The notes beneath the pieces are model-generated. The model saw nothing but the letters and a program-made list of their open reading frames with translations. It did no database searches and was not told the origin of the DNA. Below are positions 1 to 9,960 of a stretch of 64,000 bases of DNA, one piece after another. A program made the position numbers and the translations under genes. Origin of the DNA: Hyphomicrobium sp. (GTDB lineage Bacteria; Pseudomonadota; Alphaproteobacteria; Rhizobiales; Hyphomicrobiaceae). The DNA lies in NCBI GenBank assembly GCA_030148725.1, contig JASBSU010000013.1:1-64000 (forward strand). The letters run 5' to 3'. Positions within the stretch are counted from its first letter, which is position 1; every line of letters begins with the position of its first letter.

Positions 1-871
1 GCCGGATATCGATGAAGCCTACCGCTTCGATCACGACACTACCTTGGCCATCCTCGCCGGGTTCGCCTACAACCGCCGCGTCCTGATCTGCGGCTATCAC
101 GGCACCGGCAAGTCGACCCATATCGAGCAGGTCGCGGCGCGACTCAACTGGCCCTGCGTGCGCGTCAACCTCGACAGCCACATCAGCCGCATCGATCTCA
201 TCGGCAAGGACGCGATCGTGCTGCGCGACGGCAAGCAGGTGACGGAATTCCGCGAGGGCATCCTGCCCTACGCGCTGCAGTCCAACACCGCCCTCGTCTT
301 CGACGAGTATGACGCCGGGCGCCCCGACGTGATGTTCGTCATTCAGCGTGTGCTGGAGGTCTCCGGTAAGCTCACGCTGCTCGATCAGTCGAAGGTGATC
401 CGCCCGCACCCCGCGTTCCGTCTCTTCGCGACGACCAACACCATCGGTCTGGGCGACACGTCCGGGCTTTATCACGGCACGCAGCAGATCAATCAGGGCC
501 AGATGGACCGCTGGTCGATCGTCGCGACGCTGAACTACCTGCCGCACGACGACGAGGTGAAGATCGTCCTCTCGAAGGTGAAGTCGTTCAACAAGACGGA
601 CGCCAAGCGCAAACAGGTTTCGAACATGGTCCGCGTCGCCGACCTGACGCGCAACGCCTTCATCAATGGCGACCTCTCGACCGTGATGAGCCCGCGCACC
701 GTCATCATGTGGGCAGAGAACGCCGAGGTGTTCGGCGACATCGGCTTCGCCTTCCGCGTCACGTTCCTCAACAAGTGCGACGAACTCGAGCGCCCGCTTG
801 TCGCCGAGTTCTACCAGCGCTCGTTCGGCGAGGAACTTCCCGAGAGCGCCGCCAACGTGGCCCTGAGCTGA
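1..871 (+). CDS. cobS: Cobaltochelatase subunit CobS (5'-truncated by window edge)
   Basis: AAA+ ATPase subunit of the aerobic (oxygen-dependent) cobaltochelatase. With CobT it drives CobN to insert cobalt into hydrogenobyrinic acid a,c-diamide during cobalamin synthesis in the cytoplasm. The reading frame is open from base 2, and the residues before the first possible start (TTG at 44) continue the family sequence ([20 protein letters not shown]), so the N-terminus lies outside the window. Visible motifs are a Walker A (GYHGTGKST), a Walker B (ALVFDEYD) and a sensor-1-like region (LFATTNTIG). cobT follows after 4 bases, which fits co-transcription. CobN is not in the window. MoxR-type ATPases are the nearest alternative, but the CobT neighbour makes CobS firm. 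Confidence 0.95.
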   Translation, partial: PDIDEAYRFDHDTTLAILAGFAYNRRVLICGYHGTGKSTHIEQVAARLNWPCVRVNLDSHISRIDLIGKDAIVLRDGKQVTEFREGILPYALQSNTALVFDEYDAGRPDVMFVIQRVLEVSGKLTLLDQSKVIRPHPAFRLFATTNTIGLGDTSGLYHGTQQINQGQMDRWSIVATLNYLPHDDEVKIVLSKVKSFNKTDAKRKQVSNMVRVADLTRNAFINGDLSTVMSPRTVIMWAENAEVFGDIGFAFRVTFLNKCDELERPLVAEFYQRSFGEELPESAANVALS

Positions 872-875
872 ACGG

Positions 876-2762
876 ATGACCGGCGCGCCTCCCAAGCGCA
901 AGGAAGCGCCGACCGAGCCCCTCAAGCGGGCCATAGGTTTGTGCGTGCGCGCCGTTGCCGGTCACGACGATATCGACGTCGCATTCGCAGCTGGCGCGCC
1001 CGAGTACACCTCCACGCGCGTCCAGCTCCCCGAGCCATCGCGCGTTCCATCCGCACGCGAGATCGCGATCATCCGAGGTTGGGCGGACAGCTTTGCGCTG
1101 ACGGCCGGCTGCCATGACGCCAAGATCCACAACAAGCTGGCGCCGGCCAGCGGACCCGCGCGCCTTGTCTTCGAGGCTGCCGAGCGCGCTCGCGTCGAGG
1201 CACTCGGCGCCAATCGCATGCCGGGCATGGCGCGCAATCTCACCGCCCGCATCGAAGACCAGTATTCCCACCCTCGCTATGCGCAGGTGAAGACGCGAGC
1301 CGACGCCCCGCTCGAAGATGCGATCGCGTTGCTGGTGCGCGAGCGTCTCACCGGCCTGCCGCCGCCCGACACCGCCGCGGCGCTCGTCGATGTCTGGCGC
1401 CCGGCCATCGAGCAGCGCGGTGCGAAGCTCCTCGAGCGCCTGGAGCAGCTGGCCGACGACCAGGAAGCCTTCGGCCGCCTGCTGCGCGATCTTTTGCGCG
1501 CGCTCGAACTCACCGAGGACAGCGTGCAGGCTGACCGCGAGGAGAACGAGGAAGAGAGCGAGCAGGAAAAGGACGGCAACGAGGGCGAGACGGAATCGAG
1601 CGAGCAGGGCGAAGAGTCCAGCGAACAGAAGCGCGAGGACGGCGACGCCGACGGTGAGATCAGCGAGACGCAGGAAACGTCGGACTCATCCAGCATGGAT
1701 GACGTCGACAACATGCTCGAGGATTTCGAGCAGTTCGAATCTCCCGAGCCCTGGCGTCCCAACACGTCGGTGCTCGATGACCCCGAGTCGTTCGGCTACA
1801 AGGTTTTTACGCGCGAGTTCGACGAGGAGATCGGCGCCGATCAGCTTTCCTCGCCCGAAGAACTGGAGCGCCTGCGTGCTTACCTCGATCGCGAGCTGCG
1901 CGCGTTGTCGAGCGCCGTGGCGCGTCTCGCCAACCGTCTTCAGCGGCGCCTGCTGGCGCAGCAGAACAGAGCCTGGGATTTCGATCTGGAGGAAGGCGCA
2001 CTCGATGCTGCGCGCCTGACGCGCGTCATCATCGATCCGATGCACGCGCTGTCGTTCAAGCGCGAGCGCGACACTGAATTCCGCGACACCGTCGTCACGC
2101 TGCTGCTCGACAATTCCGGTTCGATGCGCGGCCGCCCCATCATGGTCGCGGCGTGCTGCGCTGATATTCTCGCGCGCACGCTGGAGCGCTGCGGTGTCAA
2201 GGTCGAGATCCTCGGCTTCACCACGCGCGCTTGGAAGGGTGGGCAGGCGCGGGAGCAATGGCTCGCTGCCGGCAAGCCGACCGGCCCCGGTCGTCTCAAC
2301 GATCTGCGCCACATCGTTTACAAGACCGCTGACGCCCCGTGGCGGCGCGCCAAGCGCTCGCTCGCTTTGATGATGCGTGAAGGTCTCCTGAAGGAGAATA
2401 TCGACGGCGAGGCGTTGGCCTGGGCGCACCGCCGTCTGCTCGCGCGTCCCGAGCAGCGGCGCATCCTGATGATGATCTCCGACGGCGCACCCGTCGATGA
2501 CTCGACGCTGTCGGTGAACTCCGGCAGCTATTTGGAGCAGCATCTTCGCCAGGTGATCGACGAGATCGAGACCCGCTCGCCGGTCGAACTCATCGCCATT
2601 GGCATCGGCCACGACGTGACGCGCTACTACCGCCGCGCCGTGACCATCACCGACCCATCCGAGCTTGCCGGCGCCATGACCGACAAGCTGGTCGAGTTGT
2701 TCGAGGAGAAGGGGCGTGAGGCGCGCCCGCAGCGTCGCCCGCGTCGGAGGCATCTCAATTGA
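876..2762 (+). CDS. cobT: Cobaltochelatase subunit CobT
   Basis: Partner of CobS in the aerobic cobalt chelatase, acting as the adaptor between the AAA+ ring and CobN. The 628 residues match the family length. There is an N-terminal helical domain, a very acidic Glu/Asp/Ser-rich linker at about residues 215-285, and a C-terminal von Willebrand A domain whose MIDAS motif is DNSGS (in [11 protein letters not shown], about residue 412). A second conserved VWA segment, [10 protein letters not shown], follows. The tail is Arg-rich. It starts 4 bases after cobS and its TGA overlaps the TTG start of the next gene. Confidence 0.95.
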   Translation: MTGAPPKRKEAPTEPLKRAIGLCVRAVAGHDDIDVAFAAGAPEYTSTRVQLPEPSRVPSAREIAIIRGWADSFALTAGCHDAKIHNKLAPASGPARLVFEAAERARVEALGANRMPGMARNLTARIEDQYSHPRYAQVKTRADAPLEDAIALLVRERLTGLPPPDTAAALVDVWRPAIEQRGAKLLERLEQLADDQEAFGRLLRDLLRALELTEDSVQADREENEEESEQEKDGNEGETESSEQGEESSEQKREDGDADGEISETQETSDSSSMDDVDNMLEDFEQFESPEPWRPNTSVLDDPESFGYKVFTREFDEEIGADQLSSPEELERLRAYLDRELRALSSAVARLANRLQRRLLAQQNRAWDFDLEEGALDAARLTRVIIDPMHALSFKRERDTEFRDTVVTLLLDNSGSMRGRPIMVAACCADILARTLERCGVKVEILGFTTRAWKGGQAREQWLAAGKPTGPGRLNDLRHIVYKTADAPWRRAKRSLALMMREGLLKENIDGEALAWAHRRLLARPEQRRILMMISDGAPVDDSTLSVNSGSYLEQHLRQVIDEIETRSPVELIAIGIGHDVTRYYRRAVTITDPSELAGAMTDKLVELFEEKGREARPQRRPRRRHLN

Positions 2763-3880
2763 GTATCGCAGCGTTTCTGAAGTCGCACCGTGGCCGGCGG
2801 CTGCGACTGCCTGTCGGGCTTGCGCTCATCGCCGCCATCGGCGCGGGCATGGCGTATGGCAAAGGCAAGCCATCGACGGCCAATCTCGTCACCGGACCCA
2901 TCACTGTCGAGGCGAAGCCCCTCGCGGGTTTTGACCGCGTCGCGCGCGAGAAAACGAAGTTCGGCAAGCTCTCCTGGCGCGGCGGTCTCGTTCTGACGTC
3001 CCCATCGGAATACTTCGGCGGCTGGTCGGGCCTTGCGCTCGATCCCGATGGCAAAGGCTACTTTGCCATCTCCGACGCCGGTCTCTGGATGTCAGGCAAG
3101 CTCTCTTACGACGACAAGGGTGCCCCCAGCGGCATGGCGGATGTGCGCGTCGGCGCCATCCAGTCGAAGGAGGGTGATCCGCTCTCGCGCAAGAAGGACA
3201 GCGACTCCGAAGGCCTCACGATCGCATCGGGCAACGTCGAGAACGGCACGGCGTTGATCTCGTTCGAGCGCAAGCACCGCATCGCGCGCTACGACATCAA
3301 GAACGGCGAATTATCGCCAGCGCGCGGCAAGGTCGCCCTGCCGAAGTCAGCCCGTGACATGCCCGACAACGGTGGCTTCGAGGCCATCGCGGTCCTGCAG
3401 GGCGGCCCCAACAAGGGCAAGCTCGTCGCCTTTTCCGAACGCATGCGCGACGACAATGGCAACTACATCGGCTGGATCTGGCTGGATAAGGATCGCCCGC
3501 GCAAGTTCTTCATGACCAACGACGGCGACTACGACATCACCGATGCCGCGCCGCTGCCCGATGGATCGCTATTGGTCCTGGAACGTCGCTTCCGCTTCAG
3601 TGAAGGCGTCAGCATGCGCCTGCGCCACATCAAGGCCGGCGAGTTGCGCCGCGGCCGCGTCATCGACGCCGATATCCTCGTCGCTGCCGACGGCAGCAAG
3701 GAGATCGACAACATGGAAGGTCTCGCAACCCATCAGGGCCCGGGCGGCGAGCTGATCATCACCATGATTTCCGATGACAACTACAACCACACCCTGCAGC
3801 GCACGCTGTTGCTGCAGTTCTCCATCAGCCCAGCCGATCTCGACGCCAAGCAGGGCGGCTCGAAGGCCGACGGCCGCTAG
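2759..3880 (+). CDS. Esterase-like activity of phytase family protein (exported)
   Basis: A 373-residue protein of the esterase-like phytase family (PF13449 type), a beta-propeller fold of poorly defined substrate. The start is TTG at 2759, overlapping the cobT stop (TTGA). An N-terminal hydrophobic segment at about residues 16-32 looks like a signal peptide, so a periplasmic location is inferred. Family-like segments include [22 protein letters not shown] near residue 85-105 and [11 protein letters not shown] near 205. Its place directly behind cobT is a common arrangement in Hyphomicrobiales, but I know of no functional link to cobalamin. Substrate unknown. Confidence 0.8.
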   Translation: MSIAAFLKSHRGRRLRLPVGLALIAAIGAGMAYGKGKPSTANLVTGPITVEAKPLAGFDRVAREKTKFGKLSWRGGLVLTSPSEYFGGWSGLALDPDGKGYFAISDAGLWMSGKLSYDDKGAPSGMADVRVGAIQSKEGDPLSRKKDSDSEGLTIASGNVENGTALISFERKHRIARYDIKNGELSPARGKVALPKSARDMPDNGGFEAIAVLQGGPNKGKLVAFSERMRDDNGNYIGWIWLDKDRPRKFFMTNDGDYDITDAAPLPDGSLLVLERRFRFSEGVSMRLRHIKAGELRRGRVIDADILVAADGSKEIDNMEGLATHQGPGGELIITMISDDNYNHTLQRTLLLQFSISPADLDAKQGGSKADGR

Positions 3881-3905
3881 GCAGACGCGGCCCTCAACGA
3901 CAAAT

Positions 3906-3932
3906 GCCGCCCCTCCGTATGGAAAGGGCGGC
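3906..3932. terminator. Possible hairpin between convergent genes
   Basis: GCCGCCC (3906-3912) pairs with GGGCGGC (3926-3932) around a 13-base loop, in the 85-base gap between the phytase-family gene and the convergent rpmB. There is no clear T-run on either strand, so this is only a weak terminator candidate. Confidence 0.3.
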
Positions 3933-3965
3933 GCATGTTCGCCGGAACGCGAGAAGTTCGCGAAA

Positions 3966-4265
3966 TTAAGCGGCGGGGCTGCTCGCCTTGCCGACCTTCT
4001 GGATCTCGCGCTTCAGCTTGAGCACGCGATCTGAGAGGTCGTCATTGCCGGCCTTGAGCAGGAACGCATCGAGACCGCCACGCTTTTCGACCGACTTCAG
4101 CGCGTGCGCGGAGACGCGCAGGCGGAACTTGCGGCCGAGAGCGTCGCTGATCAGCGTCACCTCGCACAGGTTGGGGCGGAACTTCCGCTTGGTCTTGTTC
4201 TCGGCGTGGCTCCTCAGCTGCCCTGAAAGGGGAAGCTTGCCGGTCAGCTCACAGCGCCTCGTCAT
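3966..4265 (-). CDS. rpmB: 50S ribosomal protein L28
   Basis: A 99-residue large-subunit ribosomal protein. The start at 4265 gives [10 protein letters not shown], the conserved L28 N-terminus, and is preceded on this strand by GAAGGAG about 8 bases upstream. A longer frame to 4328 exists but has no family similarity. Conserved segments are [29 protein letters not shown] and RGGLDAFLL. It is a single-gene unit, convergent with the phytase-family gene and divergent from the DUF3108 gene. Confidence 0.95.
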   Translation of the reverse strand: MTRRCELTGKLPLSGQLRSHAENKTKRKFRPNLCEVTLISDALGRKFRLRVSAHALKSVEKRGGLDAFLLKAGNDDLSDRVLKLKREIQKVGKASSPAA

Positions 4266-4506
4266 CGTAAAACTCCTTCGCCACCGCTGTCGTGCGGCAG
4301 GCGTCGTGCAAGGATTAGCGGGAAACAAAATGTCCCCGCCAGCGGACTGTGGGGATTTGGCCGGTGTCTATGCCTCAGGCCCTCCCTTTCGTCAAGGCAT
4401 TGGGGGCGCGCCCTCGGGCCCGGCGGCCGCTTGGGCCTTAGATTGGACGTAAAATCGCACTATCCGCGACGGATCAGGCGCACGTCCTCAAGGACCGTTG
4501 GGGTAT

Positions 4507-5343
4507 ATGATTTCAAGAATGCGACAGGCGGCCAAGGCCGCCGCAGCCTCGAACGCCATCGCTTTTGGTCTGCTCGCGGGCGCCATCGGGCCAGCCACGG
4601 CCGCCGGTAAAGGCCCGCTTCCAGCCAATGTCGACGCCGTTTACCGCGTCAACTTCACCGCTCTCGGCGACATCGGGCATTTCAGGTTCAACTCGAAGAT
4701 CGATGGCGACACCTACACCCTGACGGCCAACGCCAAGATCGACACCACGATGTTCGATTATCGCGGCGACATGGCAAGCAAGGGTGCGGTCACGAGGACC
4801 GGCGTCACCGCGCAGCCGGCCGACTACAACTACACCTACAAGCAGAAGACCTTCCTAAAGAAAAAGAAGGTCAAAGCGCTCAATATCGCCTTTACAGGGC
4901 CTTCCGTGGCCAAGGTGACGCCCTTCGACCCGCCCTCGCCCCAGGCCGTCCCGGTCACAAGCGAGCAGCTCAAGAACGTCCTCGATCCGCTGAGCGGCGT
5001 TATGGCACTGTCGCTCGGCAACCTCGCGGACCCTTGCACGCGCAAACTCCCGATCTACGACGGCAAGCAGCGGTTTGACGTCGTTTTCACGCCCGCCCGC
5101 CGCGCTGGCACAGACTATGTCTGCAACGTGAAGCTCCTCCCGGTGTCCGGCCACAAGCCGGGTGAAGGATCGACCTCGGTCATCAAAGGGAAGATCGAGC
5201 TCGTCATGCGCCCGGTGCCGAAGGCCAACATCGTTATTCCCTATAGCGTGACGGTGCCGACCATCGTCGGGACGGCAACCCTCACCTCCGACCACGTCGA
5301 CATCACGATGCCCGATCAGCAGCGGATCGCCCTGCGGCGATAG
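4507..5343 (+). CDS. DUF3108 domain-containing exported protein
   Basis: A periplasmic protein of the DUF3108 family (PF11306), function unknown. I prefer the ATG at 4507 because it begins a plausible signal peptide (basic start, then AIAFGLLAGAIGPATAAG). A TTG at 4498 is also open, and AAGGA at 4490-4494 could serve either. Family-like features are the N-terminal YRVNFTALGDIGHFRFNSK strand region and the DPLSGVMAL motif near residue 160. In Hyphomicrobiales this gene often sits between rpmB and the SUV3-like helicase, as here. Confidence 0.85.
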   Translation: MISRMRQAAKAAAASNAIAFGLLAGAIGPATAAGKGPLPANVDAVYRVNFTALGDIGHFRFNSKIDGDTYTLTANAKIDTTMFDYRGDMASKGAVTRTGVTAQPADYNYTYKQKTFLKKKKVKALNIAFTGPSVAKVTPFDPPSPQAVPVTSEQLKNVLDPLSGVMALSLGNLADPCTRKLPIYDGKQRFDVVFTPARRAGTDYVCNVKLLPVSGHKPGEGSTSVIKGKIELVMRPVPKANIVIPYSVTVPTIVGTATLTSDHVDITMPDQQRIALRR

Positions 5344-5486
5344 GGCGGTGCTCCGACCCTGGCGGCATCGCCAGCCAGCCTAAAGATGACTAGAATAGCC
5401 GCCTGCCGCGCGCTTCGACGGCAAACATGCCCTTGATCTCGGCGAATGTCTCTGCGATGCCATCGCCAGGGAAATGAGGATGCCAG

Positions 5487-8400
5487 ATGGCCACCGACCT
5501 CGAGGCACGCATCCGCCATGTTACGGCGGTGCTCGGCCCGACCAATACCGGCAAAACCCACCTCGCGATTGAGCGCATGCTTGGCCACGAAAGTGGCATG
5601 ATCGGCTTGCCGCTGCGCCTGTTGGCGCGCGAGGTGTACGACAAGATCGCCAATCGCATTGGTGCCGACAAGGTCGCGCTCATCACCGGCGAGGAGAAGA
5701 TCAAGCCGGAGCGTGCGCGCTATTGGGTGTGTACCGTCGAGGCGATGCCGCGCGATGTCGACGTCGACTTCCTCGCCATCGACGAGATCCAGCTCGCCGG
5801 CGATCCCGAACGCGGCCACGTTTTCACCGATCGCCTGCTGCACGCGCGCGGCCGATCGGAAACGTTGCTGCTTGGCGCGCAGACGATGCGCGAGGCGATT
5901 GCCGATCTCATCCCCGGCGCCAATTTCATCTCGCGCCCGCGTCTCTCCAAGCTGACCTACTCGGGCCAGAAGAAACTGACGCGCTTGCCGCAGCGCACGG
6001 CCGTCGTAGCGTTCTCTGCCGCCGAAGTTTATTCCATCGCCGAATTGATCCGCCGCCAGAGCGGTGGCGCTGCGGTCGTGTTAGGTGCGCTGTCGCCGCG
6101 CACGCGCAACGCGCAGGTCGCGCTCTACCAGTCGGGCGATGTCGGCTTCCTCGTCGCCACCGATGCGATCGGCATGGGCCTTAATCTCGACGTCGATCAC
6201 GTTGCCTTCTCCGCGACGCGCAAGTTCGATGGACAGAACCATCGCAACCTGACGCCGTCGGAGCTGTCGCAGATTGCAGGTCGCGCCGGCCGCCACATGA
6301 ACGACGGCACGTTCGGCGTTACGGGCTCGGCAGAGCCGTTTGATAGCGACACCATCGATCGTCTGGAAACGCACAACTTCGACAGCGTGCGCGTGCTTCA
6401 GTGGCGCAACCGCGATCTCGACTTCCGCACCCTCGAAGGTCTGCGGCACTCCCTGCGCGAGATGCCCACGCTGCAGCGTCTGGCACGCGCCAGGGCCGCC
6501 GACGACGTCATCGCGCTGGAAACGCTCAGCGCTGATCCCGAGATTGCCGCTAAGGCGATTGCTCCCGCCGCCGTCAAGCGGCTTTGGGAGGTCTGTCAGA
6601 TCCCCGACTACCGCAAGATCTCCGGCCAGAGCCACGCCGAGCTCGTCGCCACGATCTTCAACTACATCGTCAGTTCCGACGAGCGCATTCCGGAGGACTG
6701 GTTCGCCAAGCAGGTATCGCTGGCCGACCGCACCGACGGCGACATCGATACGCTCGCCAACCGGATTGCACATATTCGCACCTGGACATTCGTTTCCAAT
6801 CGTAGCTCCTGGCTCAAAGACCCGGAGCACTGGCAAGGCAGGACGCGTGAGATCGAAGATCGTTTGTCGGATGCGCTGCACGAGCAATTGACGCAGCGCT
6901 TCGTCGATCTTCGGACGAGCGCCCTGATGAAGGGCATGCGCGACAAGGACGAACTACACGCCGACATCGCACCCGATGGTGCGATCAATGTCGAGAACCA
7001 CTTCGTTGGCCGTCTGAAGGGCTTTCGTTTCCAGCTCGACCCTGGAGCCGAGGGCATTCACGGCAAGGCGGCACGCACCGCCGCCGCTCAGGTGCTCGCA
7101 CGCGAACTGGGCATGCGCGCCCGCCGCGTCGCCGCCGCGCAGCCCGATGCCCTGAGCATCAATCGCCGCGGCCGCGTCATCTGGCGCGAGGAGGAGATCG
7201 GTCAGCTCGAAGCAACCGATGATCCGCTAAAGCCGAGCGTGACGCTGCTCGCGGACGAGTATCTCTCTGCCTCCGACCGGGAGAAGGTGCAGGCGCGCCT
7301 CGAGGCATGGCTCACGCAGACCATCGCCGAAAAGCTGAAGCCTCTTGTCGATATCGGCAACGCCGAGGATGTCGCCGGCCTTGCACGCGGTATTGCCTTC
7401 CGGTTGCGCGAAAACCTCGGCGTGCTGCGTCGTGAGACGGTCGCCGAAGAGATCAAATCGCTCGATCAGAACGCCCGCGCGCAGCTGCGCAAATACGGCG
7501 TGCGCTTCGGCGCCTTCAACATCTACTTCCCAACCTTGCTGAAACCGGCTCCCGCCGAAATGATCCTGACGCTGTGGTCGCTGAAGAACGCGTCCGCGCA
7601 CGGCTTCTCTGCCGATACGCTGCCGGACGCCCCGCGCGCTGGCCTCACCTCGTTCACGCCCGATGCCGCCATCCCCGAACCCTTCTATCGGGCCTACGGC
7701 TATCATGTGTGCGGCCCGCGCGCCGTGCGCCTCGACATGCTGGAGCGTCTCGCGGATGTGATCCGTCCGCTGCTGGCCTGGCGCCAGACGGAAGGCGCGA
7801 TGCCGCCCAAGGGTGCCACCGGTGACGGCGGCTTCACCGTGACGCCGGAGATGATGTCGTTGCTCGGCTGCTCGCCCGACGAGCTCGGCGGCGTGCTGAA
7901 GGCGCTGGGCTTCCGCCTCGATCGCCGTCCGATCAAGCCTGCGGCGGCACCGCCGGCTGAACAATCAGTCGCCGAGACAGCACCGCCGGCCGAAGGCGAA
8001 GCCGCAGCATCTGTTTCTGCGGAAGAAACTGCCGGCGACGCTGCCGTCGAGCAACCGGCCGCCGCCGAACCGTCGCCGGCTCCTGCTGCTGCCGAAGCGA
8101 CGTCCGCCGAAGCACCCGCGGTAGCGGCCGCAGCCGCTGAAGCCGCTGTGGCCGAGCCTGAGATCAAGTACGAGGACATCTGGCGTCCGCGTCGGCATAA
8201 CCGCGAGCGCGGCGAGCGTCGCCCCGAGCGCCGCGATCAGCGTCATCGGCAGCGCGGTCAGCAGAACGCGCCCGCCGCTCAGGCACCGGCGCCGACGGGC
8301 GAAACGCCGCCGGCGCCTGCCGCCGCCGAGCAGAGCGCACCACCGGCACACGAGCAGCGTCATCACCGCCGCGACGACCGGGATAACAAAGATCGCCGCG

Positions 8401-8660
8401 ACGATCGGCGTCCACCGCACCAGGGCGGCAAGGATCGTCGCGAGGATCGCGATCGCGGCCAGCGCGACGCGGCATCCCATCGCCGCGGTGGTCCTGGCGG
8501 GGATCGCCAGCGGCGTGACAACCGCGACGACCGGCGCAAGGCCGAGGTGCACAGCGCCTCTCCACCGCGCCGCGGCGGCGCCGACCCGGATTCGCCTTTC
8601 GCCGCCCTCGGAGCTCTGCGTGAGGAGCTGGCGAAGCGGACCAAGGAATCCGGCGCTTGA
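5487..8660 (+). CDS. SUV3-like DExH-box RNA helicase with long charged C-terminal tail
   Basis: A 1057-residue superfamily 2 helicase related to mitochondrial SUV3, probably acting on RNA in the cytoplasm. Start ATG 5487 has GAGG 6 bases upstream. Walker A is GPTNTGKT (residues 12-19), motif II is DEIQ (in AIDEIQLAGD, about residue 96), and the second RecA-like lobe carries ATDAIGMGLNLDV and QIAGRAGR. Residues to about 380 form the helicase core, followed by SUV3-type helical domains. From about residue 820 the protein becomes Ala/Pro/Glu-rich and then strongly Arg/Asp/His-rich up to the C-terminus, resembling the RNA-binding tails of RNase E or DEAD-box proteins. Its TGA overlaps the start of the S4 gene. 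Confidence 0.88.
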   Translation: MATDLEARIRHVTAVLGPTNTGKTHLAIERMLGHESGMIGLPLRLLAREVYDKIANRIGADKVALITGEEKIKPERARYWVCTVEAMPRDVDVDFLAIDEIQLAGDPERGHVFTDRLLHARGRSETLLLGAQTMREAIADLIPGANFISRPRLSKLTYSGQKKLTRLPQRTAVVAFSAAEVYSIAELIRRQSGGAAVVLGALSPRTRNAQVALYQSGDVGFLVATDAIGMGLNLDVDHVAFSATRKFDGQNHRNLTPSELSQIAGRAGRHMNDGTFGVTGSAEPFDSDTIDRLETHNFDSVRVLQWRNRDLDFRTLEGLRHSLREMPTLQRLARARAADDVIALETLSADPEIAAKAIAPAAVKRLWEVCQIPDYRKISGQSHAELVATIFNYIVSSDERIPEDWFAKQVSLADRTDGDIDTLANRIAHIRTWTFVSNRSSWLKDPEHWQGRTREIEDRLSDALHEQLTQRFVDLRTSALMKGMRDKDELHADIAPDGAINVENHFVGRLKGFRFQLDPGAEGIHGKAARTAAAQVLARELGMRARRVAAAQPDALSINRRGRVIWREEEIGQLEATDDPLKPSVTLLADEYLSASDREKVQARLEAWLTQTIAEKLKPLVDIGNAEDVAGLARGIAFRLRENLGVLRRETVAEEIKSLDQNARAQLRKYGVRFGAFNIYFPTLLKPAPAEMILTLWSLKNASAHGFSADTLPDAPRAGLTSFTPDAAIPEPFYRAYGYHVCGPRAVRLDMLERLADVIRPLLAWRQTEGAMPPKGATGDGGFTVTPEMMSLLGCSPDELGGVLKALGFRLDRRPIKPAAAPPAEQSVAETAPPAEGEAAASVSAEETAGDAAVEQPAAAEPSPAPAAAEATSAEAPAVAAAAAEAAVAEPEIKYEDIWRPRRHNRERGERRPERRDQRHRQRGQQNAPAAQAPAPTGETPPAPAAAEQSAPPAHEQRHHRRDDRDNKDRRDDRRPPHQGGKDRREDRDRGQRDAASHRRGGPGGDRQRRDNRDDRRKAEVHSASPPRRGGADPDSPFAALGALREELAKRTKESGA

Positions 8661-9100
8661 GCGCCAAGGCATCCGAAGAAACCGCCCCGGCCGGTACGCA
8701 GCGGCTGGATAAGTGGCTCTGGTTTGCGCGCTTCATCAAAACGCGAACGCTCGCAAGCGAACTGGTCAGCGCCGGCAAGGTGCGCGTCAACAAAATGCGC
8801 GTCGACAGGCCGGCCCAGCCCGTGCGTCCCGGCGACGTGCTCACCATCGCCATTAACCGCCGCGTCCAGCTCGTACGCGTGATTGGCCTTGCGGAGCGTC
8901 GGGGCCCTTCTGCCGCGGCGAGAGAACTTTATGAGGAATTGACAGCTGAAGGCGATGCCATCAAACCTCATGCGCCCACGCCTCCCGCCGCGAGTCGACC
9001 GCCGACCGAGGTCAGCGCCGCTGAACGGCCCGTCGGAAGTGGGCGGCCGACCAAGAAGGACCGGCGCGCAATCGACCGCTTCAACGGCAGGGCGCGCTGA
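8657..9100 (+). CDS. S4 domain RNA-binding protein (Hsp15-like)
   Basis: A 147-residue protein with an N-terminal S4 RNA-binding domain (residues about 12-70; [18 protein letters not shown], then [19 protein letters not shown]). This matches the Hsp15/HslR family, which binds 50S subunits carrying stalled nascent chains. The TTG start at 8657 overlaps the helicase TGA, implying translational coupling. The C-terminal half is Pro/Arg/Lys-rich and probably disordered. Linkage to the helicase suggests a shared role in RNA or ribosome handling (inference). Confidence 0.85.
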   Translation: MSAKASEETAPAGTQRLDKWLWFARFIKTRTLASELVSAGKVRVNKMRVDRPAQPVRPGDVLTIAINRRVQLVRVIGLAERRGPSAAARELYEELTAEGDAIKPHAPTPPAASRPPTEVSAAERPVGSGRPTKKDRRAIDRFNGRAR

Positions 9101-9146
9101 TCGAGGGTTTGTCGGGGAAGCGACCTGAAGGTGTCGCGACTGAGCG

Positions 9147-9171
9147 GTGCCGCCGCCGCCGTCGGCGGCAC
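9147..9171 (+). other. 9-bp stem-loop upstream of fdxA
   Basis: GTGCCGCCG (9147-9155) and CGGCGGCAC (9163-9171) form a perfect 9-bp stem with a 7-base loop, ending 24 bases before the fdxA ATG. There is no T-run, so it is not an obvious terminator; it could shape the fdxA leader or end the S4 transcript. Function unknown. Confidence 0.4.
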
Positions 9172-9195
9172 GTGGAATTGATCCGGATTGAATTA

Positions 9196-9534
9196 ATGAC
9201 CTACGTCGTCAACGAAAAATGCATCAAGTGCAAATACACCGATTGCGTCGAGGTCTGCCCGGTCGATTGCTTCTACGAAGGCGAGAATATGCTCGTCATC
9301 CATCCGGACGAGTGCATAGACTGCGGCGTCTGCGAACCCGAGTGCCCGGTTGATGCCATCAAGCCGGACACCGAGCCTGGCCTCGAGCGCTGGCTGGAGA
9401 TCAACCGCAAGTTTTCCGAATCCTGGCCGAACATAACCTCGAAAAAGGACCCCATGGCGGACGCCGAGGGCCACAAGGACGAGGCCGACAAGTTCGATAA
9501 GTATTTTTCGTCAGAACCCGGTTCCGGCGACTAA
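9196..9534 (+). CDS. fdxA: Ferredoxin FdxA (7Fe/8Fe type)
   Basis: A 112-residue bacterial ferredoxin carrying low-potential electrons in the cytoplasm. The start at 9196 gives [20 protein letters not shown], the canonical N-terminus; the upstream in-frame extension is not conserved. The first cluster region has [14 protein letters not shown], where the Asp/Cys spacing typical of FdxA allows a 3Fe-4S cluster. The second is a classic 4Fe-4S motif, [12 protein letters not shown]. The C-terminal acidic extension ([17 protein letters not shown] and beyond) is typical of proteobacterial FdxA. It stands in the same direction as S4 and carD. Confidence 0.95.
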   Translation: MTYVVNEKCIKCKYTDCVEVCPVDCFYEGENMLVIHPDECIDCGVCEPECPVDAIKPDTEPGLERWLEINRKFSESWPNITSKKDPMADAEGHKDEADKFDKYFSSEPGSGD

Positions 9535-9960
9535 GCAGCCCGCGCACGCAACTCGTTGCGGCAAAATGCGCAACCCTTTTCGCACCCTTTTCAGATTGCT
9601 CGGGATTCAGGCTCACCGGGTAAGGCGGCCCATACCCTCTCGCAGGCCCGCCCTTCATTTTCAATGAACTTTATGTTACGCTCCCCTGAGATGACGCATA
9701 AAGCCCGGTACAGAGTCGGAACAGGAGCGAACGAAGAGCATCCGCTTTGCCATCTAGGCAATGATCGGACCTCCTTCAGGTCCGCCCGCGGGGCAGTTTT
9801 TATCAATCCAGAGCACAATTACGGAACGGCAACCGCTCCCCACGGCGTTACCGGTCCACCATATACGCTTGGAGCGCGGGTAGGCAGGCCGGCGTCCCAG
9901 CTTGACGTGCATCGCTGCGAGTACGGCTCATAAATCCGACGAGAAAGTGAGACGACCCCT
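9535..9960. other. Intergenic region upstream of carD
   Basis: 426 bases without a convincing gene. It probably holds the carD promoter and leader. The only clear structure is a palindromic stem GGACCT (9767-9772) / AGGTCC (9778-9783) with a 5-base loop and no T-run. Short open frames here have no recognisable similarity. Confidence 0.5.

Noticed and set aside
1277-1765. Long Ser-rich open frame antisense to cobT
   Set aside because: It mirrors the Glu/Asp-rich codons of the cobT acidic linker and has no family similarity or ribosome binding site.
1-2762. Cobalamin riboswitch near cobS/cobT
   Set aside because: No leader is visible; cobS is cut by the window edge and cobT follows after 4 bases, so there is no place for one in the window.
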